NCBI GenBank assembly: GCA_025774735.1 | Contig: JALGZU010000044.1 | Location: 1-21,794, forward strand | DNA from: a candidate division LCP-89 bacterium | GTDB taxonomy: Bacteria > Electryoneota > B3-LCP | DNA: 21,794 nucleotides | Reading direction: 5' to 3' | Position numbers and translations under genes: made by a program | In this document: in pieces, positions 15,058-21,794 of the stretch | How the letters are laid out: every line of letters begins with the position of its first letter | Position numbering within the stretch: position 1 is the stretch's first letter | The notes under the pieces: model-generated | Told to the model about the DNA's origin: nothing | The model's database searches: none | What the model saw: the letters and a program-made list of their open reading frames with translations, nothing else

Positions 15058-17502
15058 CTACTCATATCTCAGGGATTTTACCGGGTCGGCTACAGCGGCC
15101 TTGACGGCCTGAAAACTCACGGTTAGTAGCGCGATGCCGAGAGTTGCAGTACCGGCGGCGATGAAGTACCAGATGCTGAGGTCAATGCGGTACGAGAAAT
15201 CCTGTAGCCAGTGCTGCATGATCAGGTAGGCGGCCGGCCATGCAATTAGGTTAGCGATCAGGATCAGCCTGGCGAAATCACCCGTGAACAGCGTCACTAT
15301 GCTGGAGGCCGACGCACCCAGCACTTTGCGGATCCCGACTTCTTTAGTCCGTTTTACCACGGCCAGAGAAGTCAAACCGATTAGACCCAAACAGGCAATC
15401 AGAAGCGTGAAGATCGAGGAAAATTGTACGATGTTGCGCCAGCGCATTTCCATCGCGTACTGATCCGCCGTCTGATCATCGATAAACTTGTATTGAAAGG
15501 GCATGCCGCCGCTGACCTTCCGCCAGCTATTTCCCAGATGACGGATCGTTTCCGGAACGTTACTGGGTCGAATCTTCACGGCGATTTCAAGGGCGCTGTT
15601 AAGAAAATTGGTGCCATTCATATGAAGGAGGAGAGGCTGAATATTTCGATGCAGCGGGTAGAAGTGGAAATCTTCCACCACCCCGATTACTCGGGCCTTG
15701 CGGAATCCCTTCGGCAGTTGCTGGCCAATGGCATTGTCCCAACCGAAAGCCTTCGCGGCTGTTTGATTGAGGATAATGGCACCATCAACGTCAGAAGGGA
15801 AGTCGTCCGAGAAATTGCGTCCCTGAGACACCTTGATGTCCATCGTGGGGATATAATGGGCGTCCACCCAGTTGACGTAGAAGTATTTATCGGCCACCTC
15901 AGGATCTTCCGTGTAACCGGGCCCCGTGACGTCTTCCCCGATAAGAAATCTCATACCCTCGCCGCCGTAGTTCATGTAGAGCCAGGATTGGCCGAAGGGA
16001 TAGGTGTAACCGGCGACGTCGACAATGTCCTTGTAACCGGCAAGTTCACTGCGGAAACGCCTCACCAACTTGCTGGATTCTTCCCCCTCCGTGCCAATGG
16101 GGAAGGTGACGATCAGATCCTTACTGAATCCCAGGTCATAATTGCTGACATATTTGATCTGGGAGGCGATGATGACTGTGCTCACAATCAGGGTAATCGA
16201 GATGGCGAATTGAAGGATGACCAATCCCTGGATCAGGCGGTTTTTACCTCCAACCTTCAGATCCCCTCGGAGAGAATCGACGGGGACCAATCTTGAGATC
16301 ACGAGTGCCGGATATAGGCCGGCTATGAATGCCGTAATCAGCACGATGCCCGCGAATGCCGGTATCAACATCCAGTTTGAAAGGAGATCGAGCGAGAGGC
16401 GCTTTCCCGCCAACGTATTGAAAGTCGGTAGGAACAGCTCAATCAAAATGATAGCCAGAAGAAGTGCTGCGATGCATAGGAACAGTGCTTCACCCCAGTA
16501 TTGCCTCATCAATTGGGTGCGCTGCGCTCCCAACACCTTACGCAGGCCGACTTCACGGGCACGCCCGCTGGAACGGCCGATGGCCAGCGACATGAAGTTG
16601 ATGCAGGCGATCAATAACACCGCCAGAGCGATAGCGAAGAGGATGTAGGAATATACCGGATCACTACTACCAATGGAGACACCATCATGCTGGGGATCTA
16701 AATGGATCTCGGGTAGAGGTTGAAGTTGATAATATCTTAGTTGCTCCTCATTACCGGCAAACAGGCTTTCGGTGTAGGCGGCGATCTTTCGTTCAACCTC
16801 AGCAGGATCGGTTCCCGGTGACAACTCGGCGAAGGTCTGTATAATAACAATATCCCAGGTGTCTAAGTACCACGCAGGAAAAGTATATTTGAAAAGTTCC
16901 GATGAGACGATAAAGCTGTATTGGATGCTGGAGTTTGAGGGAGCGTCTTCAAGAACACCGGTAACCATCAAGTCGAGAGGTGTTTCGCCAAACTGGATGA
17001 CGAAAGTTTCACCGTTTGGATCACCTTCACCAAAATATTTCGCGGCTATTTCCTCGGATATGACGACACCCCCTGGATCGGCTAAAACGGTGTTGGGATC
17101 GCCATGCACCAGGGAAAAGGAAAACATATTGAAGAAACCGGGATCGACAAGCGTCACAGATTCATTGAAGGAATCCTCTTCGTGCCGAACTGTATATTGG
17201 TTCTGACGAAAACGGACAGTATTGATAATTTCCGGGATATTTGCCTCCAGCTCAGCCGCAGCAAGCACCGAAAGCGATTCTGAACCCTGCGGCTCCTCAC
17301 TACCACTTAATTCCCACCGGATAAGTCGATAAATCGAGTCCGACTTCTCGTGAAATCGATCGAAGGACAGCTCAACCTGTACGTACAGGAAGATCAGCAG
17401 GCAGCAGGCGATGCCGATACTCAAGCCAGCCACACTGATCATCGTGTACAGCTTGTCGCGAATCAGGGTTCGCAGGCTGACTTTGAGATAATTCCAGAAC
17501 AT
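15058..17502 (-). CDS. ABC transporter permease, duplicated FtsX/MacB type (permease 3)
   Basis: An 814-residue inner-membrane protein, complete. TM1 at about 21-41 (MISVAGLSIGIACCLLIFLYV), first periplasmic domain to about 282, TM2 at 285-306, first coupling helix RAREVGLRKVLGA (314-326), TM3-TM5 up to about 455, a second periplasmic domain with the family's GRNFSDDFPSDVDGAIILNQTAAKAFGW block, then TM6, the second coupling helix RTKEVGIRKVLGA (718-730) and TM7-TM8, ending DPVKSLRYE. GGGGAG lies before the ATG; the preceding permease stops 21 nt upstream. Its second periplasmic domain has an insertion rich in Gly and Tyr (near YMNYGGEGMRFLIGEDVTGPGY) not seen in the neighbours, which may give it a different partner or ligand. 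Confidence 0.92.
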   Translation of the reverse strand: MFWNYLKVSLRTLIRDKLYTMISVAGLSIGIACCLLIFLYVQVELSFDRFHEKSDSIYRLIRWELSGSEEPQGSESLSVLAAAELEANIPEIINTVRFRQNQYTVRHEEDSFNESVTLVDPGFFNMFSFSLVHGDPNTVLADPGGVVISEEIAAKYFGEGDPNGETFVIQFGETPLDLMVTGVLEDAPSNSSIQYSFIVSSELFKYTFPAWYLDTWDIVIIQTFAELSPGTDPAEVERKIAAYTESLFAGNEEQLRYYQLQPLPEIHLDPQHDGVSIGSSDPVYSYILFAIALAVLLIACINFMSLAIGRSSGRAREVGLRKVLGAQRTQLMRQYWGEALFLCIAALLLAIILIELFLPTFNTLAGKRLSLDLLSNWMLIPAFAGIVLITAFIAGLYPALVISRLVPVDSLRGDLKVGGKNRLIQGLVILQFAISITLIVSTVIIASQIKYVSNYDLGFSKDLIVTFPIGTEGEESSKLVRRFRSELAGYKDIVDVAGYTYPFGQSWLYMNYGGEGMRFLIGEDVTGPGYTEDPEVADKYFYVNWVDAHYIPTMDIKVSQGRNFSDDFPSDVDGAIILNQTAAKAFGWDNAIGQQLPKGFRKARVIGVVEDFHFYPLHRNIQPLLLHMNGTNFLNSALEIAVKIRPSNVPETIRHLGNSWRKVSGGMPFQYKFIDDQTADQYAMEMRWRNIVQFSSIFTLLIACLGLIGLTSLAVVKRTKEVGIRKVLGASASSIVTLFTGDFARLILIANLIAWPAAYLIMQHWLQDFSYRIDLSIWYFIAAGTATLGIALLTVSFQAVKAAVADPVKSLRYE

Positions 17503-17523
17503 GAGATTCTCCCCGAAGAAAGT

Positions 17524-19926
17524 CTATTCATATCTAAGCGACTTCACCGGATCGACCGTGGCGGCTCTGACCGCCTGAAAGCTGACCGTGATCATGGCGA
17601 TCGTCAGAGCCAGCAGCATGGAGAGGAGGAAGATCCAGGGCTGTGGATTGACGCGGTAGGCGAAATTTTCCAGCCAGCGGTGCATGGCATAGTAGGCGAC
17701 AGGCCAGGCGATAACGTTGGCGACGGCGATGAAGACGAGAAAACGTACCGACAGCAGGCGTACGATGGCGGTTATGGAAGCTCCCAGGACCTTACGGATG
17801 CCGATCTCCTTAGTGCGCTGTTCGGCAGTATAGGCAGACATGCCGACCAGGCCCAGGCAGCCGATGAAGATGGCCAGCAGACTGAAGATCAGGGTGATGT
17901 TGCCCAACCTCTCCTCCGAACGGTAGCGGGCGTCGATCGCTTCGTCCAGGAAATAGAAACTGAAGGGGCGGTTGGGATCGAAGCCCTTCCAGGCTTCCTC
18001 GATTTCATCCAGAATTGCAGAGACGTTCTCCGGAGCGATCCGCACTGACAGGGTCCAGAATTCCACGGGAATGTTTCCGATGACCAGGGGGGCAATCTTG
18101 TTGTGCAGAGATCTCTGGTGAAAATCTGCCACCACTCCGATGACGGTGCGGGTTAACTGAACGCGGCCGCTGTCGGTAAGAGTGGCGTTGCTCATAGTTT
18201 TACCGACGGGGTCGTCCCAGCCGAACTGGCGCGCCGCCGTCTGGTTGATGAGCACCGATTGCGCCGGATCGGTGGAGAACTCCTTTTTGAAATTTCTACC
18301 TTCGAGCAGGTTCATCTTGTAAGTTGGCAGGTAGTTGTGATCGATTTCCAGATAGCTGAGGGTCTGGGGCTGGTCATCCGCGAAGCCCTCCGGCTGCACG
18401 ATGCTCAGGCGATACCCCCTGCCCGGAGCGAAGGTGGAAGCGGCAACATCGATGACCCCCGGCACGGCAGCGATCCGGTCTTTAACCGTGTCCAGGGATT
18501 GCCTGAGACTCGGGGTGAGTCGCGGCATGACCACGACTTGCTCCCGGTCGAATCCCAGGTTCTTGTGCTTCATGTACTGGATCTGATGATATATCGTCAG
18601 GGTGCTGACGATGAGGGCGATGGAGATGGTGAATTGCAGCACCACCAGCAGGCCGCGGAAGCGGGAGCGGGCGGTTCCGGTTTCGAAACTGCCCTTCAAA
18701 ACCTTGACGGGTTTGAAAGAGGAGAGGAACAAGGCGGGGTAGACACCAGCAAGGCAGCCAACCAGAATGGCGAAGCCGAAGAAACCAGCCATGATCCAGG
18801 GCGGATTCAAAAGATTCAGGGTTAATTCCCGGGCAGCCAGGTCATTGAAAAAGGGCAGGCTAATTTCGATGATGATAAACGAGATCAGCAGCGAGAGCAG
18901 GCAGAAGAGTACCGATTCGCCGAGGAACTGGACGATCAGCCGGATTCTGTTGGCTCCCAGGGTTCTGCGCATGCCGACTTCCCGGGCGCGGGCAGTGGAG
19001 CGCGCCGTGGCTAAATTAATGAAGTTGACACAGGCGATCAGCAGGATGAAGAGGGCGATGAGTGTGAAGAGATAGACGTAGGTGATGTCCCCGTTGGCTC
19101 CTAATTCTCCCTGCAGGTGCGAGCGGAGGTGGATGTCGGTCAAGGGCTGGAGGTAGCAATCGAGGGTGCCACCACTGGCGGTCAGAATTTCGCCCATGTG
19201 GCGGTCGACGAATTCGGACAGCTTGGCCTCGAAATCCTTAAAATTCACTCCCTCAGCCAGCAGCAGATAGGTGTAATACTGGATGTTGAACCAATGTTCC
19301 ATGTCCGCCCGGTTTCGCACAGTCAGGGTCTCCATGGACCGGAGCATGTTGAAGGTCACGTGAGAGTTGTGTGGGACGTTCCGGATAACTCCGGTGACGG
19401 TGTAGTTGTCGCTGCCGCCCAGGCGCAGCACTTTCCCGAGGGGATCTTCATCCGCGAAATATTTTTCAGCCATCTCTTCGGTAATGACGAGGGTATTGGC
19501 GAGTTTTAGAGCGGTTTCAGGATCACCGCTGACGAAGGGCAGCGTAAAAACGTCGAAGATGGAGTTATCCGCCCAGGCGACGCCGCGCTCCTGGATGAGG
19601 TTATCGCCGTAACTGATCGAGATACTGCCGGGGCTGCCAATCCGGGCTGTTGCGAGCACTTCGGGGTACTCCTCCACCAGGGCTGATGCCGCTGGCGCCA
19701 TGGACAGAGCTGTACGAAAAGGTGCACCGAAATTGGCATCCACCCAGAGGCGATAAATCCGGTCAGCATTGGCGTGGTATTTATCGTAACTCAACTCATC
19801 CAGTACCCAGAGCATAATAACAATGCAGCAGGCCATGCCGATGGCCAAACCGGCGATATTGATAAACGAATAACCTTTGTGGCGCAGGATATTTCGATAG
19901 GCGATTTTAAGGAAGTTCTTCCACAT
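17524..19926 (-). CDS. ABC transporter permease, duplicated FtsX/MacB type (permease 4)
   Basis: An 800-residue inner-membrane protein with the same two-half plan. The start MWKNFLKIAYRNILRHKGYSF leads into TM1. The first coupling helix reads RAREVGMRRTLGA, less canonical than in its paralogues, and the second reads RTKEIGIRKVLGA (about 704). It ends DPVKSLRYE. I chose the ATG at 19926 over one five codons earlier because GGAGAAG sits at good spacing before it. By eye its closest relative here is permease 5: both share PGRG...QPEG...DQPQT and GRNF...AARQFGW blocks in the second periplasmic domain, which suggests the most recent duplication of the set. It begins 14 nt after permease 5. Confidence 0.92.
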   Translation of the reverse strand: MWKNFLKIAYRNILRHKGYSFINIAGLAIGMACCIVIMLWVLDELSYDKYHANADRIYRLWVDANFGAPFRTALSMAPAASALVEEYPEVLATARIGSPGSISISYGDNLIQERGVAWADNSIFDVFTLPFVSGDPETALKLANTLVITEEMAEKYFADEDPLGKVLRLGGSDNYTVTGVIRNVPHNSHVTFNMLRSMETLTVRNRADMEHWFNIQYYTYLLLAEGVNFKDFEAKLSEFVDRHMGEILTASGGTLDCYLQPLTDIHLRSHLQGELGANGDITYVYLFTLIALFILLIACVNFINLATARSTARAREVGMRRTLGANRIRLIVQFLGESVLFCLLSLLISFIIIEISLPFFNDLAARELTLNLLNPPWIMAGFFGFAILVGCLAGVYPALFLSSFKPVKVLKGSFETGTARSRFRGLLVVLQFTISIALIVSTLTIYHQIQYMKHKNLGFDREQVVVMPRLTPSLRQSLDTVKDRIAAVPGVIDVAASTFAPGRGYRLSIVQPEGFADDQPQTLSYLEIDHNYLPTYKMNLLEGRNFKKEFSTDPAQSVLINQTAARQFGWDDPVGKTMSNATLTDSGRVQLTRTVIGVVADFHQRSLHNKIAPLVIGNIPVEFWTLSVRIAPENVSAILDEIEEAWKGFDPNRPFSFYFLDEAIDARYRSEERLGNITLIFSLLAIFIGCLGLVGMSAYTAEQRTKEIGIRKVLGASITAIVRLLSVRFLVFIAVANVIAWPVAYYAMHRWLENFAYRVNPQPWIFLLSMLLALTIAMITVSFQAVRAATVDPVKSLRYE

Positions 19927-19940
19927 AAGACTTCTCCACA

Positions 19941-21794
19941 TTATTCATACCGAAGTGATTTTACCGGATCGGTAGAGGCGGCTTTAAGTGCTTGAAAACT
20001 CACCGTAACTAAGGATATCAGCAAGGCAAGAAAACCTGCGATAAGGAAAGTTCCCCAGTTGAGGCTAATATGATAGGCATAGCCTTGAAGCCATTTATCA
20101 AGCCCGTAATAAGCGATCGGCCACGCCAGCAAGATGGCGATTATCACGAGCAGCAGGAATTCTCCTGACAAGAGGGTGACAATGCCGGATTTTGTGGCTC
20201 CCAGAACCTTGCGCACACCAATTTCCTTAGTACGCCGTGTGGCGGCGAAAGTAGAAATGGCATACAGCCCCATACCGCCGATGAAGATAGCGAGGATGGT
20301 AAAATAGAGCACGAGTTTGCTGAGTCGCATTTCGGCACGATACAGTCTGTCGAAGGTTTCATCCAGAAAGAAGTAGTGGAATCCCTGGCGAGGATTTAAT
20401 TCCTTCCAGTCCTTTTTCAACTGCTCCAACGTTAGCGGGAGATTAACCATGTCAACCTTTAGCATCAGATTGTCTAAATTTCCCGTTTCGCAATCGATGT
20501 AGAGTGGTTCAATTATATTCCGCATTGAGGTTAGATGGAAATCCTGGATGACTCCAACGACGGTTTTGAAATGGGATGTCTCATTTTCACCTGGGTCGGA
20601 ATCTATACGAAAGGTCTTGCCTAAGGGATTTGCCCAGCCAAACTGCCGCGCCGCCTTCTCATTTATTATCACTGCCTGCTCTCTATCCGTAACCAAATCC
20701 GCGGAAAAATTTCGTCCCTCGATGATTTTAAGACCCAAAACCGGTATAAAGTTCGGATCGACGCTGAGAATATTCATCGTTTGAGGTTGGTCCGGAGGAA
20801 TGCCTTCAGGCTGCATAACACTCTTTTCGAGTCCTCTACCAGGGATTGTGGAAGCGGCCGCCACTTCGACAATTCCGGGTATCCTTTTAAGCTCTTCCAC
20901 GGTGCTTTTGAACGAGGCTCTCATCTCATGGCTCATGGAAGGCATTACGACTATGCGTTCTTTCTCGAAAGTGAACTTATGGCTCTGAATGTATTCAATT
21001 TGACGATACACCGTAATGGATCCAATGATCATCGCCACCGCGATCACAAACTGGAAAACCACCAGGATCTGCCGAGTTTGGACGTAGCGACTCCCGGTAG
21101 TGAGGTTGTGCTTCATGACCCGGAGAGGCTGGAATGCCGACATGAAAAAGGCGGGGTACGCTCCGGCTAAGATCCCCACGATTAAAGCCAATAAGAATTG
21201 CCCCGCCAGTAATTCCGGCTTCTGGAAATAATTCAAATTCAGACTCCGTCCCGCCAGGGAATTGAACAGGGGCAGGCTGATTTCGATCAGTATTCCCGCC
21301 ATCGTCATGGCGATAAAGCTGCTGAGAAGTGACTCAATCAAGAATTGTTGGATTAGCTTGCTTTTGCCGGCGCCGAAAGTTTTTCGAACTCCGACTTCCT
21401 TCGTGCGGGTAGTGGCGCGCGCAACCGTGAGATTGATAAAATTGATGCAGGCTATCAACAGGATAAAAACCGCGATCCCGGAAAAGAGATAAACGTATAA
21501 AATATCACTGTCCGAATCCTGACTACTGGTGAACCGGGAATGCAGATGAATTTGTGTCAGGGGTTGCAGCATCAATCTAATTTTTCCCCCAGTGGCCGTG
21601 AGCACCTCCTCAAAGTGGTTATCAATAAATTGGGGGAATTTCTGCTCAAGCATGCGATAATTCGTGTTTTCTTTCAGCAATAGATAGGTCGAGAATCGAA
21701 ATATGAACCAATTGTCCAGGACTCCAGAAATTTCATGTTTTAAAGTCTCGAATGAATAGATCATTTCGAAATTGAGATGCGAATTGGGCGGGAC
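19941..21794 (-). CDS. ABC transporter permease, duplicated FtsX/MacB type (permease 5), partial
   Basis: The last 617 residues of a fifth permease; the frame is open to the right edge and enters it as VPPNSHLNFEM, a motif found near residue 185 of the neighbours, so about 185 N-terminal residues are missing. Visible parts are the end of the first periplasmic domain, TM2 (FSGIAVFILLIACINFINL), the first coupling helix RTKEVGVRKTFGA, TM3-TM5, the second periplasmic domain (PGRGLEKSVMQPEG, GRNFSADLVTDREQAVIINEKAARQFGW), TM6, the second coupling helix RTKEIGVRKVLGA, TM7-TM8 and the common ending DPVKSLRYE. It is slightly more AT-rich than the other four. The operon promoter and any further genes lie outside the window. 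Confidence 0.92.
   Translation of the reverse strand, partial: VPPNSHLNFEMIYSFETLKHEISGVLDNWFIFRFSTYLLLKENTNYRMLEQKFPQFIDNHFEEVLTATGGKIRLMLQPLTQIHLHSRFTSSQDSDSDILYVYLFSGIAVFILLIACINFINLTVARATTRTKEVGVRKTFGAGKSKLIQQFLIESLLSSFIAMTMAGILIEISLPLFNSLAGRSLNLNYFQKPELLAGQFLLALIVGILAGAYPAFFMSAFQPLRVMKHNLTTGSRYVQTRQILVVFQFVIAVAMIIGSITVYRQIEYIQSHKFTFEKERIVVMPSMSHEMRASFKSTVEELKRIPGIVEVAAASTIPGRGLEKSVMQPEGIPPDQPQTMNILSVDPNFIPVLGLKIIEGRNFSADLVTDREQAVIINEKAARQFGWANPLGKTFRIDSDPGENETSHFKTVVGVIQDFHLTSMRNIIEPLYIDCETGNLDNLMLKVDMVNLPLTLEQLKKDWKELNPRQGFHYFFLDETFDRLYRAEMRLSKLVLYFTILAIFIGGMGLYAISTFAATRRTKEIGVRKVLGATKSGIVTLLSGEFLLLVIIAILLAWPIAYYGLDKWLQGYAYHISLNWGTFLIAGFLALLISLVTVSFQALKAASTDPVKSLRYE

Overview
The window most likely comes from a bacterium of the FCB superphylum (the Bacteroidota / Calditrichota / Zixibacteria / KSB1 neighbourhood), probably one known mainly from environmental genomes. 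The best evidence is a secreted beta-propeller protein (8143-9264) ending in an NYPNPFN-type type IX secretion (T9SS) sorting domain. A long operon of 800-residue FtsX/MacB-type permeases, each ending in SLRYE, agrees with this. Apart from one AT-rich island the DNA is moderately GC-rich, and most genes have clear Shine-Dalgarno sites. No tRNA, rRNA, CRISPR array, transposase or integrase was seen.

Left part (1-2850). A small VOC-fold protein gene (minus strand) has a near-consensus promoter containing two possible operator dyads. Next comes an AT-rich plus-strand island (about 600-2820) with two genes, a DUF5131 / phage Gp37-Gp68-like 'three-Cys-motif' protein and its usual partner TcmP. The island has its own candidate promoter, an upstream dyad and a strong terminator. 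It looks like a compact, horizontally acquired two-gene system of unknown function and is the best candidate here for an under-described system.

Middle part (2850-9270). A minus-strand run reads, in transcription order, glnS (glutaminyl-tRNA synthetase), an ADP-ribosylglycohydrolase (DraG-like), a secreted LolA-like protein and an aldo/keto-reductase-like protein lacking all four catalytic residues. A 30-bp piece of the glnS 3' end (27 of 30 bases identical) recurs just beyond the DraG-like gene. This suggests that gene was inserted between glnS and its former neighbour. A plus-strand DUF4395 membrane protein and the minus-strand T9SS cargo protein follow. The gaps between these genes hold terminator-like hairpins, a long REP-like palindrome and a degenerate purine-rich repeat.

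Right part (9424-21794). One minus-strand operon enters from beyond the right edge and carries five tandem paralogous permeases followed by a single LolD/MacB-class ATPase, then a terminator. Each permease appears to be a fused pair of FtsX units (about 8 membrane segments, two periplasmic domains, two coupling helices). The second permease counted from the ATPase is broken by an exact 37-bp tandem duplication inside the codons of its second coupling helix. No membrane-fusion protein or outer-membrane channel gene lies in the window, so the transported or sensed substrate cannot be inferred.
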